Source: Ascaris suum (taxonomy: Eukaryota > Nematoda > Chromadorea > Rhabditida > Ascarididae). Taken from it: DNA of 64,000 bases. The stretch is from assembly GCA_013433145.1 (NCBI GenBank), contig CM024172.1:62001-126000 (forward strand), written 5' to 3'. Made by a program: the position numbers and the translations under genes. Below, in pieces: positions 1-12,400 of this stretch (its first letter is position 1; each line of letters opens with the position of its first letter). The notes below the pieces were generated by a model. The model searched no databases. It saw only the letters and a program-made list of their open reading frames with translations, and had not been told where the DNA came from.

Positions 1-273
1 CTCCCTCAACTTCTTTATGTTCCAACCTTATGTTCTCACAAAGATTACAATGATCCAGCCCTCCCCCCACCGTCACAGAGAATTCGTAAGATCGATGGTT
101 GTCGCCGTTTCAAAACGTCCTCTGCCACCAACTTCATTATGTAAGCTAAAAATATTACTTCTTTAAAGAATGAAACATACGATAAATTCATTCTCGACTA
201 CATAGTGTCCGCAGTGTATCACAACTTCATTATGTAAGCTAAAAATATTACTTCTTTAAAGAATGAAACATAC
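1..273. other. Intron 3' of the last visible psme-4 exon
   Basis: Intron sequence carrying the second copy of the 93-bp duplication (129-221). The remaining exons, encoding the proteasome-docking C-terminus, must lie beyond position 1. No exon was found in 1-128. Confidence 0.6.
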
Positions 274-314
274 GATAAATTCATTCTCGACTACATAGTG
301 TCCGCAGTGTATCA
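129..314. repeat. Perfect 93-bp tandem direct duplication
   Basis: Bases 129-221 and 222-314 are identical with no spacer. In gene orientation the first copy met (222-314) covers the last 41 bases of the exon ending at 274, its GTATGT donor and 52 intron bases. The second copy lies wholly in the intron and so holds an orphan exon tail and donor. Confidence 0.97.
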
Positions 315-471
315 ACGATGTGAGGCAGTCGGAAGCTTCAATTCGAACTTCCGCTTGTGGATGAATAAGTGCAGAGTGTACCAAATCCCTAAACACGTCA
401 CGCATTTTTCTCATCGCATCGAAATCGCGAAAAAAAATGTCAGAAACGGCTGTTAGCAACGGTTGTGCACA
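274..471 (-). CDS. psme-4: psme-4 exon, EVRIEASDCLTSLIHC block
   Basis: After GATGCCATTTAG (a weak acceptor) the 66-codon frame includes DIFFRDFDAMRKMRDVFRDL and QAEVRIEASDCLTSLIHCGH, ending VVENEFI before GTATGT. The vertebrate counterpart is IRWLVISLLEDE, then QLEVREMAATTLSGLLQC followed by Asn1716-Phe1717; here the pair is Gly-His. The last 41 bp and the donor are inside a 93-bp tandem duplication. Relative to vertebrates about 24 extra residues lie between this and the preceding block. Confidence 0.93.
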
Positions 472-3400
472 CTAAATGGCATCTGTTACATCGATCGCTG
501 ACATCCTCTACTGGTCCTGACGCCTATTATGACAGAAATGTAGCCAAAACCCACAAATCCCATACTTCACATATTTCCTTGGTCAAAATTCATCATGACC
601 GCTCTTTTCAAGACATTTCTTCTTCCTACGCATACCACACGCCAACACATCGGCATAGTGACCTATTTTAACTTTACTATTAAAAATGAACAATCAGAAA
701 AGTAAATGCGTAGGTACTGAGCGCTCGTCCTATCTGACATATGAATGGCGCACAGCTGCGGACGGCAGCTGAGTCTGCGATGTATCTTAAATTAGGCTTG
801 AAAATGTTGTTAGATCGTGAATTAGCCAAACGTGCAAAAAGCAGTTAGTTAGTGTTTTATACCTTGCACTGCAAACGCCACCCTTGTCGACTGGCGCTAT
901 TTTTGCGAACTATCGAATCAAACTGTTCACGGATGTCTAGTGGTGTATACTACTTCCATTAGCCAATGATTTCTCTCTTTGTTCAGCCGTTATTTTGTAT
1001 TATTGAACGCATAGCTGCATCAGCTTCACCACTCACTTCACTCCGTATTTCTTGCCATGAACTGGTACCGCTGAGCCTTTGCCAGCACCCACTGATCATC
1101 ACAGGCCTCCCAAAATTTCTAGACATGGAAATATCAACAGGGATTTAATTGTTGCAATTTATTTACCACCCATGTTTGAAGATGTACCAATTTCATGAAA
1201 CGGTAGGCTATAAAAGATTTGAGTGCCAGATTTGTTCGACGTTCACTACATGTAGCAACACCAGGATATGTGGAGTCGTTAGGAAAGAATATGCATTCTT
1301 CAAAAGCCCCAATAAGTTAGTTACCTGATGCTAGAACTCAGTTCTGAGCGGTTAGAGCAGATATATCGGGAGCGAAAAACTGAATCAACCTCGAACGTTC
1401 AAAACGGTCAGCGTTGCTGTTTAAGCCTTTCCCGCTGCACTTTCCACAGTTGCTCTTGCAATTCGTCTCATAATTTTTTGCAATATTTTTCAACTGCTTC
1501 TGCTGTCTCTATAGGTTGCTATCCACATTAGTTCGTGCTTTCTCAGCTGGTTTATGTTATAGTCGAAAGCCCGCTCGGAGAAAAGCAAGTCGTAAGGGAA
1601 GTGTGATTCTTCGCGGACTTCCAGGGGGAAGAAGACTTTATGAATGTTGGAAGGCAGGGGAGAGTGCGACGCACCATTTGTAAGCCGCTCAGGTGAACAG
1701 TGCGCGATGGTGCGCAGTGCACCACTCATCCTTGCATGAAACTGACATCGAGCTCATTTTCAACTCCATAAGTAGGAAGCCATCTGCTTCCGTCCCAGCA
1801 CGTTCGTGATGTGTCTGTAGTTCGCGAAAAATACTTGCTGTACTTGTGTAGGCAAACCGAAGTCGAATGGCTACGGCCCTGTTTCAGCTATGAAAACGAA
1901 CGAAAATGTGCGTTGAGGGCCAGTAAAAACAAGGATATGCTGATGCAAGCTTGTTTCTAGGGCACACATAAGACAGAAAATTATTTTTCACGAGCAGCGG
2001 GCAGCCAGTCCACGAAAGCATCAGGAATAATTGCTATATAAGTAGCGGCGGCGGTCAAGGTCTCCGAAGTGAAGTTCCTCGAGAACATTAGAAGCAGCGC
2101 GACCCTGATGAAGAAATAAATGACATATGAGGAAGAAAGTGGGCATCATAGTGCGCAGCTAGTTCTTCAGCATATCGAAGAGGTAAAAGAAAACTAAGGC
2201 AGCAGCTGATACCCTCTCTTCTTACAAGGCTCATTTCATGCAATATGAATATTATCTTTGCTTATGATACGTAACTTACGATGCCAACTTATAACACAGT
2301 ACAAGAGCTTATCTTTCTTTGTTCTTTATGTGTGACCTTTCGAAAGTGAGCGTGCATTACTGTCATTAGCAAGCAGAGTATTTAAATAACGCAGCCGCAA
2401 TTAAAAAGACAACACAAAACCCTTTTATCTCGTGAATTATTAACTGCGCATAAACGTATAATTCCTGCCTTATCTATGCGAAGGTCTGCTTCAGAGACCT
2501 TTGCATCATTTTCTCCGAAGCGCGTATCAGGGGGAAGTTACAGAGCACTGACGGCAATCGATCGATCGAATTTTGGTTGAAAACAAAAGTTTCGCTCAGG
2601 GCGAAAATTCTTTCTTTTTGGTTGCAACCAAAACTCGGTTCCCACTGAATGCCTTTGGTGTGCAAACGTCGGCCAGTTTCTTCGTGAGCGTCAGTTAGCA
2701 AATGACCCCCCTCGTGAAGTTCGTTAAGCTGCAATCTAGAAGCCTCTGCCAAATCCTTTAGCGCGGAACTACCGACCATTTTTAAACTCCTTTCGCTTTC
2801 GGTCGCAGTCGAATGCCTTCGAATGGTGACCATGAGGTATTCATAGCTATGCATGCAGGAAGAGCAGTGGTGCCGTCGTCGGTGATTTACAAAGAGCAGG
2901 ACTTGTCGAGAGACAAGAAGCGGAGTTAACAATACGAAATGGACCAAAAAGCATTCATTGCCACGGTTTTCGTGTTGCCATGCTTTGCTTATTGCATGTT
3001 TTAGTCGAGCGAAGTAAAATTTTTGAGATCTTTTGTTATGCGGACAGTTTGCTACGTGAGTGAGTTAATTCCATAAAGGCATATTTGATGTACTGCAATA
3101 CATGGCTTGCAGGTTGTATAACCTACACATCATCAAGGATCTTGTCCTCAGCAAGTCGGGAGATTTTGCCAAGCTATACGTTTTAAGTCACTCCGCCTAT
3201 CTGTACCCTTTTTTCTCTATCAGGAGGAACTGGCAGCAAGCCTTTCTCTAGTCGATACGTTCGAAAATTTGCTGCTGCACTGCTGCAGCCCAAGGAGATC
3301 GCGCACTTCCAGATCGCCAAAAGTAAAATTAGCCCATTTTTGCAGAAGCACAGGGGAACAAACTGCTTTCACTTTGGACGTTTAGAAGTGGAGATCCCTG

Positions 3401-6400
3401 GGCCATGCAACTAGAATATTTGCGTGGAAAAACCGCAGGAGATTTCTCTTTCAGCCTGAATACCAACTTAGAAAAGATCTCTCCTTTTATCGGATGTCCT
3501 CCGGTCAGATTGCTAAACTAAAGTGGAACAGGGTGAAGCGCAGTTCACTCGTACGGTGCGAAAGGCCACAATCTGGTTACTGCCGGCATGTGGGGGTTGT
3601 GACGTCAGAGTTTCACAGAACGAAGAAGCATGCCAAAATTCATATGACAGCTACATCCAAGGCAAACGGCTAAAATATATAACCTAAAGTTTCTTCTTTC
3701 CACACCTCCTCCTCACTTTGCTTTCTAAGGTTTCTCTCAGTCTGCTTCCCCTAGGAAAATCCTTGTCTCTCATCCGCATAGAACTCTACAATGCCCAATT
3801 CGGCCAGGTTCCATGTTGTCGTCTAGTTGATTTAGTTGCGCCACCATAATTGTGATGCAGTTATCATTTCGCTGCAGTAGTTGAAACGAACTGACAAGTG
3901 CAGGCGGCGTTGGACGGAAAAAAATCCCATTTGGCCTGATAACAAGTGCTTTTTATTATAACTTGGGATGGAAACCAAAGTTTCTGACGATCCGTTTTTT
4001 CGCATCTGACCGACATTCGACTTTCACCGAACGCCCTTGGCCTTACCAGTCACCGAATCCTGTTCCAATCACTTACCAGCAGCATCACACAACCAGTTGC
4101 CGAAGTTCATCACTCTCTCTGTTTCAGATTCTCTAGAGTCAAAGAACAATGCAACAAACAAATTCAACCCTTATTGAAGCCAGAAATGCTGCTCCTCAGT
4201 GATGGCTAGAATGCATTAGGAAAAGAAAAGCAGAAAAGAGATGGAGCAAGCCGCTGCTAAAACGCAGACGTATATCTTAAAGAGGATATGCAGTTGTCTG
4301 TTGCGTGCTTTCGAATAGTTCGCTCATAGAGTCTTTTGTCTTCTGCTACGAAATTACTCAGACATTTGAAATCAGTACACTTGACCAATTTTATGCAACA
4401 AATATTTTGAAAGTTTATGGAGGAAAACCTGAAACTTCTAGGTTTTGAACACACCAAAGGGAACCTTAAACCGGTTTTGATGGTACCTTCGTTCCAGTAA
4501 AATCCCCAAACATCCCTTCATTTTTACGTGCGCGTATAAAAAACGGACGGCTTTTATTTCATCGTGGCTTAAGTCAGTCGAGATTACGGCCGAACTGGTC
4601 GCTTTACTAAAGCTGCACTACAGACCACCCTGATGGATCTTTGTACCTCTCCCGCTCAGCGCGCAGATCACTATCCAGAATGCAATAAAGTAATAAACTT
4701 TTGTATTGAAGCATCCACTTCAAGCACTTAATTGTCCTGCTAATCCATCTTCAGATGCATTCTGCTGAGGTGAATGTGGAAGCTCTTGCAAATCAACTCT
4801 TGAAGAGAACCACATACCTTACGATAGAGGGTCGTTCACGCATTTCGAGAACGAAAACATTTGAAAAGACGAACACATGAAGGAATCGCATAATTGATAT
4901 CCACACCCTCCAATTCTCGGTGTCCAATAATGTCTGAAAACCATACAATATTTCGTCGTGCATCCATAAGAAATAATGGCTACAAGAGACAAATGCCAAC
5001 TAGAGTGGCGACAAAGTCCCCGATTGGTTCTCCGCGGACGCCCAGTTGGTTTTCACGAGTTTTGCTGTCGCAAGCTGAAAAAATTCTCCATTAAGACATA
5101 GAACAGAGAACATTGCGAAATATAGTGTGTTGGAATGAGAAACGCTGAAAGCCAACGGAGGCGCGCATATCTCATCAAAAAACAATAGTTCACCGCGAAA
5201 GACGACATCGATCTCGACATAAACACACTCAAAATGCACAACGGAAACCCCTCCGAAAAATAAAACGCACTGAACCTAACAACATTACGTGGCACATATG
5301 TGCGAAAAAATCACATTGCTTCTCATCTCATTTCTTATCACTTTTGCAACAGATATGTGGCCTTCACTACACTTCCTTGTTCTTGCGCCACAACATTACC
5401 ACACTCTCCTCTCATCAGCCATGAAGCGGGTACTTCTTCTTTGTAATCAGTTCCTGAAATTTTATTACCACATGCTTTTAACAAAGATGCAATGCATGTT
5501 GAGCTTCAGCCGCCATTTCCATATCAAAAAAGTATCCAAATATACGCCAAGACTCCAACTTTTTCGAAAATTATTTCTATTTCAGCTCCGCATGAAAACG
5601 ATACAGCGAGGTACCATGAAGGATACAGCGAGGTACCATGAAGGACATTCGCCGCCGGATTTCGACAACACAGCCGTTTCGTGCTTTCAAAGGCTTTTTT
5701 CTCTTGTTCTTTTCCTATCTCTATTTAATTATTTCGCGACGATCGCGACAACTGCGACGGAAAATGGGATGCAACAGTGAGGCACCCTCGGCACCCATCA
5801 GAACATCGAATGAAGTATAAGCGAGATTTTGCAGCCAAAATAACTGAATTTTTTTGGAAAAACACTATTTTCACAGCCGAAATATGCATCACCCCTGCCT
5901 CCCATATTTCCCACACTTAAGTTTTTTCGACATCCGTAACTATGCGGAAATTATAAATCGTACCAGTTTGATCCTATCAAGTACTTCATCAGCGAACCTG
6001 TCCGGCAGGAAAATCCCGGAAAGAATTTGGAAAAGAATATTGCTCGATCCGACTGCTAAATCATCATCGCGAGCCTCACTGACACCAACTCTTCTGGAAG
6101 TAGCAACGAATATAGCAAAAGTAACTGAGCCTTCCAAAAGGAATGGGGGGGGGGGGGGGGAGGTAATGGAGGATCGGGTGGTGAGGGAGGGAAGAGACAG
6201 GAGGTCGAACTCCAAAATTTCAGATACTTCCTGATATTCACTCTCGTTAACATGTGTCAAAAAATGGAATATAGAAGGTCCATACAGGCGCTCAGAATGC
6301 TCTGCAATATCACGCAAGATCTGAAATGCGAAATTCAGCGCCAAATTTGTCCATCCCAAATATCAATGGGTAGGCATAAACGGCGCTCAGCGCAGAAGCT

Positions 6401-9400
6401 TGCAAGTGAAGAAAAAACAATGCCATGTTTCTGAATTCATTAGAAATTAAAATGCACTTTCAATCCAAGACAATTAGGAAATGCCACAACATATTTATAC
6501 CTTCTATCAAATAACTGGTGTCAGACTGCACTCGTGCCATCCTTGAAGAGTAAGATTATGTTGTTCTTATGTTCTACTTGCCGCTTTAGATACTATCTTT
6601 GGCATAGGTGCAAAGTGCACGAAAACCATGATGCCTTTCGCCATGACGACATCACTGCTATGCAGTATATCATTGAGATATTTTTAATTTTTTTAAAATT
6701 TCAGTTTGATCTGATCCGTATAGTCATCATACTCACTTTTTTGAGCGCACGCGCGGCGACCAATATGACCAATTTCCGCAACTACGCCGCACCACGCTCT
6801 TCATGGCTGCATTACTTTCCCAGGACAGCATAAGTGAAAGGATGGGCGTAGTGTTTAATTAATTGAACTCACCTGGCTGTCTCCTCGTTGGCCAGGTGCG
6901 CAATGAGAGGAATTATCGAAATAACAGAATTTGAAAATGCGGTAAACGCCGAGCCATAGTAGGCCGCCAGAAACTTTAATAAAGTCTTCATATAGAGAAT
7001 TGTCTGCAATTTAATGACCATGCCCGCTAACCGTAACAATTTCAGTGTAAGTCGCTATATCCAGCTTGCAAGCTTGCATTATAATATCATGGCAAATTTG
7101 AACAAATAAACTACTGAGTACATTCGGCAACCTGCTATTCCTCTCCACTAAATGAGGAGCGTTACTGTACGCTTCTGCGGTTGAAATATGGCTGGTGTCA
7201 AAAGCATAAGAACGAGCCAAAAAATCGTCTGATCCACAACAAATAAGGTCGATAGACTAAAATAAAATCTTGCCCGAGGCGAGATTCCTGTCAACAACAT
7301 ACATGCCTTCGAATTGATAGTCCAAGCAGCTGAGATAGTGGGCAGAAATCAACAACTTCAGTATATACTTGCATGGTTAGTACGTACTTGCGCTTAATGC
7401 GTAAAGACTTTAGGATGAAGTGTAAGGCGAGATCGACTTTCCGAAAATTTTTTCGCCAATGGTCGCATTTTGTACGAAGCTGAGATGGAATTGAACGTTT
7501 GTGCAAGTCAAACTGTTGTGATGAACGACCATGCTGCTACTGCTCTCTCGAGTGATGTTGTGGGAATAACCGCGCAGCGACTCCTCTTGCACGCATCGAG
7601 CTCAGTGTGGTATGTGTTTTTCTCTGCCCTATCACATTGCGCAGTTTCTCTGCTTGTATGGCTGCGTGTTTCAAACCCATTTGACATTGTATGCGTTGTA
7701 CTCGGCTATTTGTCGTGCCCTTCGGTTCATTCAACCTTCACTAAACCTCAACTTTCGACTCGTATGGTCTCGTACACTGCAGCGACGCAACGAAAACAGC
7801 AGCAGAAACAAGTCTTCGAAAAACACGGTTTGGGTGAGAAGGGTCTGTGGTACTTGTCTCCGTCCTCTTACACAGGTAAGGAGGACAATGGAAGAAGGAA
7901 AGGGGAGGAGGAGGGCAAGGGAAAGACATCTGCTAAATTGGGTTCAAAAATGCCTCAATGACAGCTGCGTTCCTACTGTATAAATCCGTGACATGTTCGA
8001 TGCCTATCAAATCTAACCTCGAACGTTAGAATTGAATGTGACTTGTGCTCAAGGCTGTCCCTCTCCTGATACAAAATTCATCGGGGCTATCTTCTCATTT
8101 GCTTCTCGGGTCTTCTTTGATATATTTTAAAAAAAATCTAAGTTCAGTCTCTGGTTGCGCGGCTTAACGCCAGCTTTTCTCGAAACATCGCTTGGCAGTA
8201 AAATGGTTGCCCTGACGCATCAAGGTGTTAAATAATAGCCTGACACTGTAGTTACTAAGCCCGCTGTTCAGACCAGCATGAATGAGATTCAGTTCAATTG
8301 TTCAACGTCAGATACGAAAATGGCCTCGAGATATTTTGCATCTAGCGTATCAGCAGACAGATATTTCGCTCTAATGTACTGGTTATTCTCACATCTACGA
8401 AGACCCACGACAAAAACGTTTCCTCTTTTTTCGAGAATGCAAATTAATTTTCCCCATCTCATCTCCGATAACGATGAAAGTCCTTCAATATAGCAGGAGA
8501 TGAGTGGTCATATAAATCTTCGGCGGTAAACACCAGTCGTTATATGTCGAGAAGCATGGATCGTCATGATCATGCATAAACTATCGCAAAACCACATACC
8601 TTTGAGGGTAGCATAACGATACGTGCACTTTCAGCCGAAGATGTCGATTTGGGTAGTTCTTCAATAAGCAGCGTACTTTCGGAAGCCGCTTTATAAGGTG
8701 TGCCGGACCTGAGGCTGTCCATTAGCGATTTCACCTAATTGAAACAACTAGTTTAAAAAGTGATAGGCTCCAGAAATAAGGCAGTACTTTTATTGCCATA
8801 TGCGTTTGCTACTGAACACCAAGCACAGTTTTAACATAAGTGCCGCTATTCTAGCGGACAGCGAGCATTCCAATTGCGCTTCGCAGTCTCATATCACCTC
8901 GCAGTGGAGAATCTAAAAGCAAACTACAGCAACATGCAAGGAAAAGCCACGAGCTGTGAGCTCACGCACCACTAGGCTCATCCATCAAATCATACAGCTG
9001 GGTGCACTCAGAACGCTTATCTACAATTAGGTACATACATGTATTCTGGGGCGGTTCCGGGATGTTTTCTTAGCCCCAGCAGCCTCATTTACTGACACCA
9101 TCAGTTTCCTGGCTTCGAAGCATTAATGAATTTACCATAGCTGTCGACTTGTTATATAAACAATTCCCATAAAATAACGCCTGATTTTTTATTTTAAAGG
9201 AGTTGAAATAGAAATGGGTAGTTAAGAGGCCTATATGGACAACTTTTAAGAGGATTAACAAGATTATGGGAAATAAAACACATCTGGAAGTGCGATTAGA
9301 GAAGCAAATTAGTAGCAAGCCATAAGCGAGAAGATGAAAGTATAAGAAATAGCATAAACACATTCATCAAGTACAAAGCTCTGTTAATTCCCGTTGATAT

Positions 9401-12400
9401 GGCCTCTCTCGGTGCTAGCACAAATTCAACAGTTTCCATATACTCAACATTCACGCAAAACGCTATTCGTTCAACGAGTTTGTCGAAACACATGCAGACC
9501 TCATCAATGAAAGTTGACATGATGTCGTCCACATCCATTATACGAAATCGTTTTGGCACATTTTTCATGGAATGTTGAACGCTTCGATATACGGCAGGAT
9601 AGGCGAGAAGACTGCAATAGATTTTTGGTTCGAATTCCCAAAAAGATGCAGAATAATAGTGCTGTAAGAAATGCTGTCGGAATGAAATGCTTACTTCCTC
9701 TCCATGCATCCTTGCTTGAGGCTAGAACACTGCGTAAACACAATGGATTACATTCACCACGAACTCTGTGACCCAATAGTCTAGACTGCAGACAGATCTA
9801 TGATTTATTCGAATTTGCTAGCGAGTATGTGGTGTTAACCTTCTTGGCGTTAAATGGAAGGTGACGGCTTGCGCCAAGATGCGGTTTATCCAGTTACGAG
9901 TATTAGTGTTACCACCGAAAATAATTACTAAGACAAGATAGTCTACCGATGTTTAAAGTTTAGAGTATCCAAAGCAGGGTGAGGTGAAGAGAGAGTACAA
10001 GGCACTGACAGTAACCAATGGAAATCTGTTCCAATCGGTAACCGAACGAAGGTGTTTGCTCTCAGCCAAAAGCTGTATGAAAAAGAATGCACTTCAAATG
10101 TGCCGCCGGTTGCCAACCGAAGCATTTAATGGGATCGGAACTTCGGCTTTAGCTGAATACGTTTTGAAAAACCGGGCGATTATCGATCAGAGACTTCCGG
10201 TGCAAACGAAATTCGGTTGCACCGAAAAAACTAACAGGTCGGCAACATTAGGCCTCCAACCGAAATTCTCTTGAAAGATGCCTGTCGCAAGAACGATACA
10301 GAGAATAGCTTGACCAGTTCATGCGATCACTCATCTTAACAACAACAGCAAGCTTATAATCAGTCTGGAATAATTAGAATGGATGCAATCAAAACAAAGC
10401 AACAGCACTCCTGCCGCATTCAAGTGGTATAAACAGCTCCAGTCAAATGAGAAATAAAAGGCTCCTTTGGAATGTGGATTTAATGAAAAAGCAATGAGTC
10501 ATTGAGTTCAGCATTTTGGCCAATGATGGAAAGCACCAGTAAGATCATGAAAATGAACCCAAGACGCATCGAAATACACCGCCACGAAGAGATGTAAATG
10601 GAACTTAGCTTGCAACTAAAAAAGCCCTATCTTAATGTGGAACTTGAAATGCGAGAGCACGTAAGAACATGAAAAAGAAAACGAGGCCTCGTAAAAAAAA
10701 AAACAAAAAACAAAGAACAAAAAAAAGAAAAAAACAAGAAAATGCAAAAAACGTTCCAGATACACCTTTGCATTCTCACAACATCATATTTAGAAACCCC
10801 TTGCCATGTCCGAGAAATTACGAGCATCATCAGAAATAGGAAAGCAGGAAATTTGATAAACAGCCCGCTACTTCGATAGTCAGAACGTTTCCGCCAATAA
10901 TGAGGATCGCTTTAGAAGCGAGCCTTAAAATATTTTTAAAATCTATCAACGATTGCCTCAGTTCACCTACGACTCGCAATAATACGGCAACATGTCCGAT
11001 ATTGCTCCAAAACTTCCGATAGGGCGAACTCAGCTAAACCTACTTTCGTTGAATTCACGAAATTTCTGATTTTCGTTGAATTTGTAAAATACTCCTGTAC
11101 AAGTCTAACAAGTACCATAATGAGCTGCCAACGTTATCGAAACACAAAAGAAAGAAAATGATTGTACCCAACGCTGCTGCACAAGACGAATTTGGAATAG
11201 AGAAGAGGCAACTGTGGATCTCTCCTATGCTCAACGACCACACAAACACACCCGCATAACAATGGACACTACACATCTCCTCTTGATGTGCTATAACCCG
11301 CAGCAGGCAAAGATCTATAACAAAAAAAACCAATTTTCATGCGGGGCTTCTTCCTACTTTTTATCATTGCTCTCACAGAAATTTACGCCTTCCGCCTGAG
11401 GCACCCGAGGATTGTTCATCTTCACATATGCACGCAAACGTCAACTCTATTTCAAGCAACAGTGACCACCCTTTCCCCATTGGTATCGACTAAGCCTCCG
11501 TATGCTTCAAATGTTTCGGAATAACCCCACACTTTGCTCCTCATTTGATCATTTCCTTTACTTGAGATAAGATCGTTACAACTTTTCGTTTCGCCCGTAG
11601 TGCAATTACCCTGTTGTTTTGCAGACACCTTTTTCATCGTCGCCATAACTGTGACTGCGACTACTGCCTATTTACGCATGCCGGTTGAACCTCAACATTT
11701 ACATCTTCATCGAGAATAAATTCAAAGCGTGAATCCGAGCTCGATGAAATCGCAGCCTCAAGGCATTAGTGAACATTTAGCAGCGGCATTCAGTTCTTCA
11801 GCGGAAACGTCGCGTTTCTGACACATTTGACTGCGATCCATTATCCTCCCCATCATCTCTAAAATTGTGTGCTTCGCTCCCGAAGCGTCTGAATCGCTTA
11901 TTTGGGGATTATATAACGGGATTACTGCCCACTAATTATTCCAAATTAATTATTCCAATCACTTTCCTCTACCAAATTAATTTTGTTTTGGACACTAAAT
12001 GCAAAAAAACAGGCAATGTAAATATGAAGACGTTTGATGTTTCGGCCCTGGACGACTGAATTTTCACACTGGTCGTGAACAGACGTAATCTAACGAAATT
12101 CCATGACTGCCTATATCCAACTACTGCAAAAATATCAAGCTGTCACAGGCAAAAGAAGCGAAAGGCAAGTCAAAGTGCACTAAAATCAGATATCACCGTG
12201 AGAATCAGATAGTTGGATGCAGGTAGCGACGGAAGAAGTAAGGGTCAAATTTGGATATAGGTGGCAACAGAGAGAGAAAAGGTAACAAATGGGAAGGTGA
12301 AGATAAAAAAGCAGAGCAATACTCAAGGGAAATGAAGATTAGAAGTTGGGAGACGAGAACGATATTTTCTCATGCACAAAACTCATGTCGCAAGGACCCC

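Larger units (their letters stand above)
4980..6872 (-). other. psme-4 intron, 1.9 kb
   Basis: It holds a 22-bp tandem repeat (5,600-5,643), a 16-base poly-G run (6,145-6,160) and a 163-codon plus-strand frame at 5,289-5,780 of low-complexity hydrophobic character with no recognisable domain. An exon-like segment at about 6,325-6,260 fits neither neighbour's phase. Confidence 0.5.

Noticed and set aside
6240..6326. Segment after a good CGCATTTCAG acceptor reading ILRDIAEHSERLYGPSIF
   Set aside because: It would sit between exons 6,873 (phase 2) and 4,979 (one base needed), which already join as Ser. No donor gives a compatible phase.
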